Assembly (NCBI GenBank): GCA_012221805.1
Contig: CP015195.1
Location: forward strand, 618,806-682,805
Reading direction: 5' to 3'
DNA: 64,000 nucleotides
DNA from: Pasteurellaceae bacterium RH1A
GTDB taxonomy: Bacteria > Pseudomonadota > Gammaproteobacteria > Enterobacterales > Pasteurellaceae
A program made the translations under genes and the position numbers. Of this stretch, positions 1-7,401 are shown piece by piece (positions within the stretch are counted from its first letter, which is position 1; each line of letters opens with the position of its first letter). The notes under the pieces are model-generated. The model ran no database searches. It saw only the letters and a list, made by a program, of their open reading frames with translations, and was not told where the DNA came from.

Positions 1-2972
1 GCCGTGCTGGCAGACACGCCCACACTGGCTCCACCCTTGACCTTGTCTTTAAAGAGGCGTTCAAAGGCGGCGATAAAGTTGTGGACTTGTGAATCTAACT
101 TGGCCTTTTCACCTGCCGTGTACTGGGTAGAAACATCAGTTAGGCGATCAGCTTTTACAGAAATATCCTTGCCTGCGCTTAATTTAGTCGCCGTATGAGT
201 GGTTTGGTTGCTGTTTTCACGGCCGCCTGAGGCGGACACCTGAGCAGACATATCAAAGGCCTTGTCCTTGTCAATGCTGGCGGTAATAGATGCACCGGCA
301 TTCACCTGTTTGCCAAAGGTGGTTTTGGTGTCTTGTGCGGTGGTATGTACAATCTCTTTTGCAGATTCTGTGATATTTCCACCCGCTTGCACCTGAGTGC
401 CTTGGTGCTCAATCCGCTTATTGGCCGCCAAATTCACATCTTTTTTGGCAGAGAGCTTGCTAACCTGGGCGGTTTCAGCAGTGTTGGTTTGATGATCGTG
501 GGAAACGTCCACACCCAGTGTGCCAGTCAGTTTGCTGTTGGTGACCACTCCCGTAAAGCCCACATTAACCTGGTTGTTTACGCTGTTAGTGAAGGCATAG
601 TCCTTATCCGCCTTGGTGGTGATGGTATCGGCTTTGATGTTGAGATCGCCCTTGGTGGCACTAACCTGGCTGCCTGATACTTCAACTTTCTTGGCATTCA
701 AGGCCACGCTGCTGCCGCTAACACTGGAACCTGTGTGGGTCAGCGCCTGACTTTCTTGGCTCTTATTATAGACATTGAGGCCAACATTAAACTTGGCTTC
801 TGCATTGACAGCAGCAGGTTTTTTGTCCTTAGAAAGGGTCACATCGCTGCTGACACTTGGCTTGCCGCTGCTGTTGTCGATGGCAAGGTTGGCTGTGATG
901 TGATCTTTTTGCAGGCTGGCCTTAAAGCTGTCAAAGCTGGCGCCTAAATTAAAGCCTGCTTCGCTGGTTTTAGTGTAGGCTTTGTTGGTTGCTCCCTTAA
1001 TCTCAATACCGCTTTTAGACACAATGTCCAAGAGGCCAGCTGCTTCGACCTTGGAGCCAACAATGCTGACGGTTTTATCAGCAGAAAGCTGGAGGTTAGA
1101 CTGGGATTTGAGGCTGGAACCTTGAGCGGTTGAGGTTTGAGAATAGCTGCTTGAACGCGCTTTGGTAATGTCAAAAATGGTGCCTTGGCGAGCGTGATCT
1201 AGGCTGGTTGTTGTGGCCTGCACGCTGTCGATGGTTAAAGCGCCTTTATTGCCTTTGACCACACCATTACCGCCCGATAAAACTCGGCTGCCCGAAACGG
1301 TTACGCCCTTGGCAGCATCAATGAGGCTCTCGCCCTTGACGGTTACATCCGAACCATGTACCACTTGGGCATTGCGGCCAGAACCCAGGGTTTTGGAGCC
1401 ACCAATGCCACCCCAGAATTTCATATCATCCCTGATACCATAGCCTTCTTGAGTTTTTTCTGCGGTGAAGCTAAAGCTGCCAGCATTCTTGGCCAGGAAA
1501 TCGCCATCGACCTTGGCCGTTACCCCTGCTAAACGCACATTGCCATTACCACCCAAGACCAGGCTGTCTTTCACATTCAATTCAGTGGCGGTGTAATGCT
1601 GAACGGTGGACTCTTGACTGCTTTTGCCTGTTTTGAGCTTGGCGGTTTCATTTTTAAAATCGGCCGAAGCACTTTGGGTCACCGTGGCCTTGGCGCCACG
1701 CAGATCGATACCTTGTTCCCCATAAATACCACCATTGGTCAGGCTGATTTTGGCCCCGTCTGCGGTCACCTTGCCTTGAGTAGCAATCAGGTTCACATTT
1801 TCACCGGCCACAGTGGTGCGGTGAGTGGTTTCGACATGGCTTTTTTCGGTTTCATTACGGTGCCAGCCACCCTTGGTTTGGTTTTTGGTATGGGTGCTGG
1901 TGTTAAGGGTTTTTTCTGCCCCTAAATGGACAGAACCACCCACCACGTTGGTGGTTTTGGCCTGAATATCTGCCCCTGAAATATCCACCTTGCCCGCTGC
2001 ATGAACAAGGAAGTTGTCAGCTTTTACCTTGGTGGCTTGGTAACTTTCGCTGGAGCCATTTTTGCTTTCAAAGACATTAACCGAGCCTTCACGTCTGTTT
2101 GTGCCACGGTTGCGATCGTTTTTACGGGTGACCTTGCCCTTGAAGCTGGCATTTTGAGCCGTGACCTCCACGCTCTTGGCTTGGAAATCGGCCGCTTGGG
2201 CGGTGATGGTGGCACGGTCGTCAGCAGAATGAATGCGGATACGGCCAGCCTGAATACTGCCAACCACCTTTCCGTCTAAGACCTGGCCGGTTTTTTGGGT
2301 GGTGGTAATGGTGAGGCTGCCCTTATCATCACGGGCGATCTTGTTTTTCCCCATAACCACATTAACGGCCTCGCTGGTGGTAATGCTGCCGCCTACATGA
2401 ACTTGCGGGGCAATCAAATCCAAGTCGCCTGATGTGGTGATTTTGCCGGAAGTGGTGAGTTTCTTATCGCCTGTAACATCATAGCCTGTCAGCTTGCCCT
2501 GGGCGACCGTTGGTTTACCCACCACAAGAGAGGCTCGAGAGGTGTTGATAAATCCACCACCTTCTACACTGATGCCATTGGGATTGGCCAGCACATAATC
2601 GGCTTTTTGCCCGAAGACTTCTTGCTTGCCTGCTAATTTTGAAGGATGCTTGCTGACCACTTCATTTAAAATAACCTTGGCAGCGCCTTGTTTAAGATTG
2701 GGGTTGGCTTTGAGATCGCCTGCCAGTTGGGATTGGCCATTTTGACGGGCGTTGTTGAGAACAGCCCCCTGCTTATCCACATTAAACTTATTGTACTTAT
2801 TATGCGACAGGCCAGCGGCACTGGGGCTGGCGATATTGACAATTTCGATGCCATTTTTCTTGGCAACTTGGGTGCGGCCATCTGCGGCGCTGATGTCTGC
2901 CCAGGCAGATGAGCCTGCACAGCATAGGGAAACGGCCAAGGCCAGTTTGGTTAAGGCGTGGGATTTAGACAT
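1..2972 (-). CDS. TpsA-type filamentous haemagglutinin-like adhesin (5' part; runs off the left edge)
   Basis: Open reading frame of 990 codons without a stop from the ATG at 2972 to the window edge. Residues 1-25 form a plain Sec signal peptide ending AWA. Residues about 30-270 are the TPS secretion domain, with AGLSHNKYNKFNVD (53-66), ILNEVV (101-106) and the diagnostic NPNG (130-133). The rest is a long, Ser/Thr/Gly/Lys-rich beta-helix-like array of short repeats such as GKVTADGAKI and KGDLNIKAD, typical of haemagglutinin repeats. By family, the TPS domain is recognised by the cognate TpsB (next gene upstream) and the protein is exported across the outer membrane as an adhesin, haemolysin, or contact-dependent toxin. 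The C-terminus that would decide between these lies outside the window. It lacks the extended signal peptide seen on many large TpsA and autotransporter proteins. Family assignment is sure; function is not. Confidence 0.9.
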   Translation of the reverse strand, partial: MSKSHALTKLALAVSLCCAGSSAWADISAADGRTQVAKKNGIEIVNIASPSAAGLSHNKYNKFNVDKQGAVLNNARQNGQSQLAGDLKANPNLKQGAAKVILNEVVSKHPSKLAGKQEVFGQKADYVLANPNGISVEGGGFINTSRASLVVGKPTVAQGKLTGYDVTGDKKLTTSGKITTSGDLDLIAPQVHVGGSITTSEAVNVVMGKNKIARDDKGSLTITTTQKTGQVLDGKVVGSIQAGRIRIHSADDRATITAQAADFQAKSVEVTAQNASFKGKVTRKNDRNRGTNRREGSVNVFESKNGSSESYQATKVKADNFLVHAAGKVDISGADIQAKTTNVVGGSVHLGAEKTLNTSTHTKNQTKGGWHRNETEKSHVETTHRTTVAGENVNLIATQGKVTADGAKISLTNGGIYGEQGIDLRGAKATVTQSASADFKNETAKLKTGKSSQESTVQHYTATELNVKDSLVLGGNGNVRLAGVTAKVDGDFLAKNAGSFSFTAEKTQEGYGIRDDMKFWGGIGGSKTLGSGRNAQVVHGSDVTVKGESLIDAAKGVTVSGSRVLSGGNGVVKGNKGALTIDSVQATTTSLDHARQGTIFDITKARSSSYSQTSTAQGSSLKSQSNLQLSADKTVSIVGSKVEAAGLLDIVSKSGIEIKGATNKAYTKTSEAGFNLGASFDSFKASLQKDHITANLAIDNSSGKPSVSSDVTLSKDKKPAAVNAEAKFNVGLNVYNKSQESQALTHTGSSVSGSSVALNAKKVEVSGSQVSATKGDLNIKADTITTKADKDYAFTNSVNNQVNVGFTGVVTNSKLTGTLGVDVSHDHQTNTAETAQVSKLSAKKDVNLAANKRIEHQGTQVQAGGNITESAKEIVHTTAQDTKTTFGKQVNAGASITASIDKDKAFDMSAQVSASGGRENSNQTTHTATKLSAGKDISVKADRLTDVSTQYTAGEKAKLDSQVHNFIAAFERLFKDKVKGGASVGVSAST

Positions 2973-3002
2973 AGGGCTACCTCATCATATCAATATGACA
3001 TC

Positions 3003-3060
3003 ACAAGCGGTCAGCACTATTCATTTTTTTGCAAATTTCGCTCAAATCGGAACCGCTTGC
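3003..3060. repeat. Apl-type uptake signal with facing partial copy
   Basis: ACAAGCGGTC at 3003-3012 is followed by a T/A-rich stretch with TTTGCAAA, then a facing CCGCTTGC at 3053-3060. This is the extended Pasteurellaceae DNA uptake signal of the Apl subtype, lying in the gap between tpsB and tpsA. Confidence 0.8.
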
Positions 3061-3126
3061 GACTCCAAAAGAGGCCGTATTAAAACAAAATGCAAGACCT
3101 TAGACCAGTGCTTTTTCTGACAAAAC

Positions 3127-3142
3127 TGTGATCTTCTTCACA
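3127..3142. promoter_or_regulatory. CRP (cAMP receptor protein) site upstream of tpsA
   Basis: TGTGATCTTCTTCACA is a perfect match to the core TGTGA-N6-TCACA. It lies in the 252-base gap between the tpsB stop and the tpsA start, about 155 bases before the tpsA ATG. This suggests that tpsA has its own catabolite-controlled promoter besides readthrough from tpsB. No convincing -10 at the exact class II distance was found. Confidence 0.6.
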
Positions 3143-3224
3143 AAACTCACAATTTCTTAACGAAAACTGACAGATTTTCCCCGCTTTAGGCCAAATGAAG
3201 TCGCTCAAAAAGGAGCAAAAAGCC

Positions 3225-4823
3225 TTAAAAACGATAATTTAAACTAAATTGCACCAGGCTTTCTTGTTCAATACCAGATGATTTTGTATATAGCCGGCCT
3301 CTAGCCCACTCCAGTTTGGCCTGCAAGCCCTTGTATTCTGCCTCAAGGCCAAGGGCATAGGCCCAGGCTCGCTCTGTTCTTGCATCGGCTAAATTGGATT
3401 TTTGCAGGCCTAGGTCAAAGCCCAGATAAGGGGAAATTGTGCCGTATGAGGTCTGCTTGATCCAGGCCAGATTATTGTGCAGAACCAGGCTTTTCTCGGC
3501 CGATAAGCCCAGATCATTTAAGCCCCGAACACGGTAACGGCCAGTCAAATCCTCCTGCTTAACCGCAGGCAGGAGCCTGTCGCTATACTGGCCGGTCAGC
3601 TGGTGGCTAAAGTGGAAGAGCTGTTGGCCCCAGTGTTGGTAGTGGTTGAAGTGCAGTTCGGCATTCCAACGCTCAATGCGGCTTTCAGGCTGGTTTTGGC
3701 CTCGATTTCTGCCCTGTTCGTAGCGCAGGTCTGCAATCAGCGAGCCTTGCTCTAAGATCTGTAAATGATTGAGGCCAAGTGAAAGCGTGATTAGCTTCGG
3801 GCTTTGTAGCTCCAAAACCACATCTTCCAAACGGTTCTTGCTGTCTGTTCGCTCCAGCTGAAGAGACCACTTGGAAATATGATTGGCTCCACGGTGGAAG
3901 ACCTGATCGGCTCCCAAGCCTGCCTGCACGGTTCTGCCCCGCTGTTCTAGCTCGCTGTTGGCCAGGGACAGTTTGTTTTTAAATTGGGAAAAAGAGGCAA
4001 AGCCGTTAAAGGTCCAATAGCCGTAGGGTAGGCTGTAATAGAGAAGGGCAGAGCGGCTAAAGTGCTTGGCGGATTTTAGGCTGTGGGCGGCATTAAGATA
4101 GAGGCTGTCAGACAAGCCCAATGGGTTGCCGATTTGCAGCCCCGCCTTGGCCTGCCAGCGATTATAGGATTTAGATGCATAATTATCCAAGCCAATCGAG
4201 CCTGCAAACCTTGAACTGGCTTGGTTGGTGAAGGCCAGGGCGACCTCACCATTTTGGGCAGGCAGAACATCGACACTAACCTGGTTGCCTGGAATGCGGT
4301 TGGCCTGATCGAGAGCCTGATCCAGGTCTTGAATTTTTAGGGGCTTGCCCACGGCCTTAGGTAAAACTTGCTCCAAACGAAAGCCCTTGCTGTCGCTAGA
4401 GACCTGAGCCACCTTGCCTTCAAAGACCCGCAGGGTCAAAAAGCCAGATTGATCATCTTCAAACTGAAAGGGGTTATGCACATAGCCTTGGTCTAAATAG
4501 GCCTGGGTTAGCTGCTGACTGAGCTGGTTTAAACGCACCTCATTTAAGCATTCGCCCGCCTGCGGGGCAAGGGCGGCAGGATCAATCAGGCTGATGCCGG
4601 CAAAACGCAGGCCTTGGTAGTCTAGGCAGACCTGTGAAAAATCGCCTTCACTGGCCACTTTTTCTTCTGCCTGATATTGGCGTTGCTTGAGCAAACGAGC
4701 CTGACTTTCCTGTGCAAGCTCGGCCTGTTGTTGCCGGGTTTGTTGAAGAGATTGGCTGATTTCATCCGCCCACAAGAGCGGAGAAGAAAACAGTAAAGCA
4801 AGGGAGAGGGTTTTATGCATCAT
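3225..4823 (-). CDS. TpsB outer-membrane transporter (ShlB/FhaC/HecB family)
   Basis: 532 residues. The ATG at 4823 was chosen because it starts a clean signal peptide (MMHKTLSLALLFSSPLLWA) and has GGGG about ten bases upstream; an in-frame TTG further upstream would spoil it. Next comes a Gln-rich helix (about 22-55), as in the plug helix of FhaC, then POTRA-like domains (about 60-200) and a C-terminal beta-barrel from about residue 205. The barrel includes the VRGL motif typical of Omp85-superfamily loop 6 and ends in phenylalanine (NYRF), as outer-membrane barrels do. Its role is to export the TpsA partner encoded 252 bases downstream. The order tpsB-tpsA is that of classical two-partner systems. 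Confidence 0.93.
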   Translation of the reverse strand: MMHKTLSLALLFSSPLLWADEISQSLQQTRQQQAELAQESQARLLKQRQYQAEEKVASEGDFSQVCLDYQGLRFAGISLIDPAALAPQAGECLNEVRLNQLSQQLTQAYLDQGYVHNPFQFEDDQSGFLTLRVFEGKVAQVSSDSKGFRLEQVLPKAVGKPLKIQDLDQALDQANRIPGNQVSVDVLPAQNGEVALAFTNQASSRFAGSIGLDNYASKSYNRWQAKAGLQIGNPLGLSDSLYLNAAHSLKSAKHFSRSALLYYSLPYGYWTFNGFASFSQFKNKLSLANSELEQRGRTVQAGLGADQVFHRGANHISKWSLQLERTDSKNRLEDVVLELQSPKLITLSLGLNHLQILEQGSLIADLRYEQGRNRGQNQPESRIERWNAELHFNHYQHWGQQLFHFSHQLTGQYSDRLLPAVKQEDLTGRYRVRGLNDLGLSAEKSLVLHNNLAWIKQTSYGTISPYLGFDLGLQKSNLADARTERAWAYALGLEAEYKGLQAKLEWARGRLYTKSSGIEQESLVQFSLNYRF

Positions 4824-4884
4824 CGTTTGCCCCAAAAATGAGAAATGAGGCATTGTAAGGAATTTTCCCCTGCTTGACAAAGGT

Positions 4885-5391
4885 TTACACTTGGTACTTG
4901 CTTTTATCGCCTATATCAAAATGCAGGGGCATACGCCATTTTTGAAAGGCTAGGAGGGCCAATAAAAGGCCGCATACCAGCGAGAGGATCTGCACCATAA
5001 GCGTGAGTTGCAAGGCAAAGGCTGCCCATAAGAGTGCCAGCAAAAGAGGCTGAAAGTTAAGGCCAAAGACCCGAAAGCAGAAATATTCCTTGTAGCATAA
5101 GCCCCCAATCACTAGGAAAGCAGCACCCAGAGCTAGGAGCGGCAGGTTAAAAATAAAACAAAGCAGGCCAATCCACATGGCAAACTGGAAAATCAGGCGG
5201 AAGTGCTTGAGATAAAGATGGAGGCTAGAGGCCAACATGGTGCCTGCAATCAGGGCAGCTAGGCTGGCTTCATGAGGAAAATAAGGCAGGGCAAACAGGG
5301 CCAAGGCCGCCAAAACAAAGCCTGAACGATAAATGATCACCGTGAGATAGTCCCAAAAATCCATGGGGGATTTGATGTGCGGATCTGCCAT
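4885..5391 (-). CDS. Integral inner-membrane protein, possibly DUF2301 family
   Basis: 168 residues with a strong AAGGAG site before the ATG at 5391. After a short polar N-terminus (MADPHIKSPMDFWDYL) there are about six hydrophobic segments, and the tail is basic. The motif CYKEYFCFRVFGLNFQP between membrane segments recalls the DUF2301 family of uncharacterised membrane proteins; this is from memory and unverified. The gene ends 61 bases before tpsB on the same strand, so the two may be co-transcribed, but nothing in the sequence links it to secretion. Function unknown. Confidence 0.65.
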   Translation of the reverse strand: MADPHIKSPMDFWDYLTVIIYRSGFVLAALALFALPYFPHEASLAALIAGTMLASSLHLYLKHFRLIFQFAMWIGLLCFIFNLPLLALGAAFLVIGGLCYKEYFCFRVFGLNFQPLLLALLWAAFALQLTLMVQILSLVCGLLLALLAFQKWRMPLHFDIGDKSKYQV

Positions 5392-5465
5392 AGATACTCC
5401 TTTTTGCAGAAAATGCCAGAAAATAAACCGCTTGTATCATAGAAGATTTTGCCTGTGAGCGAAAC

Positions 5466-5492
5466 AAAAAACGGCTCTGAAGAGCCGTTTTA
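5466..5492 (-). terminator. Rho-independent terminator after the ygiW-like gene
   Basis: Perfect arms AAAACGGCTCT and AGAGCCGTTTT (5468-5478 and 5481-5491). On the minus strand the hairpin is followed by a T run. It starts three bases beyond the stop codon of the gene at 5496-6041. Confidence 0.85.
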
Positions 5493-5495
5493 AGA

Positions 5496-6041
5496 TTAAA
5501 GAGTGGTGATGCGTTTGACCTCGATTTCGGTCTTGCCCCAATCGCTGTCAATCTTGCCTTCAATTTTGATTTTATCCGCAGGGGTAATGGTTTTGCCCTG
5601 CCAAGCTCGTTTGCTGACTTCTACTTCGTGCTCGTTGCCTTGCAAGTCTTTGAAGATAAAATCATTTTTGCCCACTTGCTTGATGATGTGGCCTTCAATG
5701 ATAAAAGGCGTATTGTCCTTGGCGTTCTTGGCATCAGCCAGGTTTTTTGCCGCCAAACTCTCATCAAAGAAACCGCCTTGTGGGCCCTTAGTTTCTTTTC
5801 TGTCCTTACGATCTTTGCGGTCTTTGTGATCTCTGCTCTCACGGTCAAAGCGTTTTTCCTTGCCCTCGTGTTTGCGGCCATCACGCTCGCCTCGTTCAAA
5901 GCCACCTTTTGGGCCAAAACTTGGGGCGGCTGGGCTTGCAATCACGCTGGCGGCTTGATTGGCGGTTTCTACCGCAGAGGTGTTGGCAAAAGCCGCGCCT
6001 GAAAGGGCAAGGATTGAGGTTAAAGCAATTAATTTTTTCAT
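5496..6041 (-). CDS. ygiW: Periplasmic BOF-domain stress protein (YgiW/YdeI/NirD-type)
   Basis: 181 residues from the ATG at 6041, which has GGAGA ahead of it; upstream in-frame starts lack a ribosome site. Residues 1-19 are a signal peptide ending AFA. A charged, low-complexity segment follows (about 45-85) with a repeated DRK unit. Residues about 88-181 are the bacterial OB-fold (BOF) domain: FIIEGHIIKQVGKNDFIFKD, then a KIKIEGKID strand and a C-terminal EVKRITTL. Relatives in E. coli (YgiW, YdeI) contribute to tolerance of peroxide, metals and antimicrobial peptides, and ygiW is often beside qseBC; no two-component genes are next to it here. The DRK-rich spacer is longer than in the E. coli proteins. 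Confidence 0.8.
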   Translation of the reverse strand: MKKLIALTSILALSGAAFANTSAVETANQAASVIASPAAPSFGPKGGFERGERDGRKHEGKEKRFDRESRDHKDRKDRKDRKETKGPQGGFFDESLAAKNLADAKNAKDNTPFIIEGHIIKQVGKNDFIFKDLQGNEHEVEVSKRAWQGKTITPADKIKIEGKIDSDWGKTEIEVKRITTL

Positions 6042-6132
6042 AGAAATCTCCGTTTGTTTTAAATTTAAGCTATATCGAATCATTTTCGATGCGCTCATTA
6101 AAACAAGGGGATCTTAATGAAATCTTAATGCT

Positions 6133-7185
6133 TTACTGGTTGATTGAATTTTCATCAATATCACCCAGCAAAATGGCATAACGGGCCGTTTTTGGGCTAG
6201 ATTCTAGGGCGATTTTAAGGGCCATGGTCAGTGGCACCGACAGCAACATCCCCACCGTACCCAGTAGCCAGCCCCAAAAGAGCAAGGATAAAAATACCAC
6301 CAGCGTAGAAAGCCCCAAGGTCTTACCCATCAGGCGGGGTTCAATCATATTGCCAATCACGGTATTGACCCCGATCACCGCCGCCATGACGCCCAGGCCA
6401 ATGGGGAAACCATTGAGCAAGAAGGCCTGAATGACCACAGGAATAGCTGCAATGACCGAGCCAATATTGGGAATGTAGTTGAGCAAGAAGCTGACCGTGG
6501 CCCAAAGCACTGCATATTGCACGCCCAAGAGCTTGAGGGCGATAAAGACACAAATGCCCGTGGCAATACTCATGAGGGACTTCACGCCTAGATAGGTGAT
6601 GATGCCCTTAAGCATTCGCTCCAGCGGGTTTTCCTGTTCATCTTCGGTGTGAGGAATTTTGAGCACCACTTCAAGACGGTGCTTGATGGTTGGGATTTCC
6701 AAAAGCATAAAAATCACCACCAAAATCAGCACAAAAATATTGCTGACCGCCCCCGAAAAACTCAGCAGGGAACCGCTGACAAAGTTCATGATGACACTTG
6801 GGTCTAACTGGTTCAGCACATCATTGGGCGAAAATTCTAGGGGAATATGGGCCTTTTGCAGCAGGGCTTGAATGTCGGTCAAACGTTGGGCGAAAATTCC
6901 CCGATATTGCGGAATGGATTGGCTAAATTCCCGTACCGTGCTGTTAATCAGCCCGATAAGGAAGACCGACACCACGCCAATCAGGATAAAGAGCAGGATA
7001 ATGGCCAGCCAAAGCGGCACACGGCGTTTGGTCATAAAATTAACCAAGGGCGAGCAAACAATGGCGATAAAAAGGGCCAATAAAAAGGGCACGACAATTT
7101 CGCTGGCCAGTTTTACACCGGCTAAAATAATGATAATGGCGGCAAAGGCCAGCAAAAAGCGTAAGAGGGAAGCGTTTTGTTGCAT
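6133..7185 (-). CDS. tqsA: AI-2E family transporter, TqsA-like
   Basis: 350 residues. The ATG at 7185 has AAGGAA just upstream and is preferred over the TTG fifteen bases earlier. About eight membrane segments are visible, with the family's long soluble stretch between residues about 85 and 150. The conserved C-terminal half reads NYIPNIGSVIAAIP, then NMIEPRLMGKTLGLSTLVVF and GWLLGTVGMLLSVPLT, almost word for word as in E. coli TqsA (YdgG), which exports the quorum signal autoinducer-2. Other family members export different substrates or act as antiporters, so the substrate here is inferred. Single gene, divergent from rapA. Confidence 0.85.
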   Translation of the reverse strand: MQQNASLLRFLLAFAAIIIILAGVKLASEIVVPFLLALFIAIVCSPLVNFMTKRRVPLWLAIILLFILIGVVSVFLIGLINSTVREFSQSIPQYRGIFAQRLTDIQALLQKAHIPLEFSPNDVLNQLDPSVIMNFVSGSLLSFSGAVSNIFVLILVVIFMLLEIPTIKHRLEVVLKIPHTEDEQENPLERMLKGIITYLGVKSLMSIATGICVFIALKLLGVQYAVLWATVSFLLNYIPNIGSVIAAIPVVIQAFLLNGFPIGLGVMAAVIGVNTVIGNMIEPRLMGKTLGLSTLVVFLSLLFWGWLLGTVGMLLSVPLTMALKIALESSPKTARYAILLGDIDENSINQ

Positions 7186-7250
7186 AAGGTTCCTTGTCAA
7201 AAAATCGAAAAATTAAACCGCTTGTATGAACGATCTCAAGGCTATTTTGC

Positions 7251-7277
7251 TTGATTTGCCTTGGTATGACAAATCAA
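7251..7277. repeat. Inverted repeat in the tqsA-rapA divergent gap
   Basis: TTGATTTG at 7251-7258 is mirrored by CAAATCAA at 7270-7277 with eleven bases between. It sits in the 216-base gap between two divergent genes, so it could be an operator. No T run follows it, so it is not a terminator. The same gap holds an uptake signal (ACCGCTTGT near 7217) and otherwise only A/T-rich promoter-like sequence. Confidence 0.4.
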
Positions 7278-7401
7278 ATTTTAAGCCTTGCAGGCCTGCT
7301 GCCATGATTTAATTTATAAGCAAACGCCTTCTTTCCCCTGCGATTGAAGCCCAAAATCAGGTAAAATACCCCTAATTTTTTGCCAAGATGTTGAGGGTAA
7401 T

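Noticed and set aside
333..2912. Several open frames on the plus strand within the first 3 kb
   Set aside because: They lie opposite the tpsA coding frame, lack ribosome sites and have no recognisable domains; they are shadows of the adhesin's repetitive sequence.
7251..7277. Inverted repeat TTGATTTG/CAAATCAA as an FNR site
   Set aside because: The FNR site has four bases between half-sites; here the half-sites are too far apart. Kept only as an unexplained inverted repeat.
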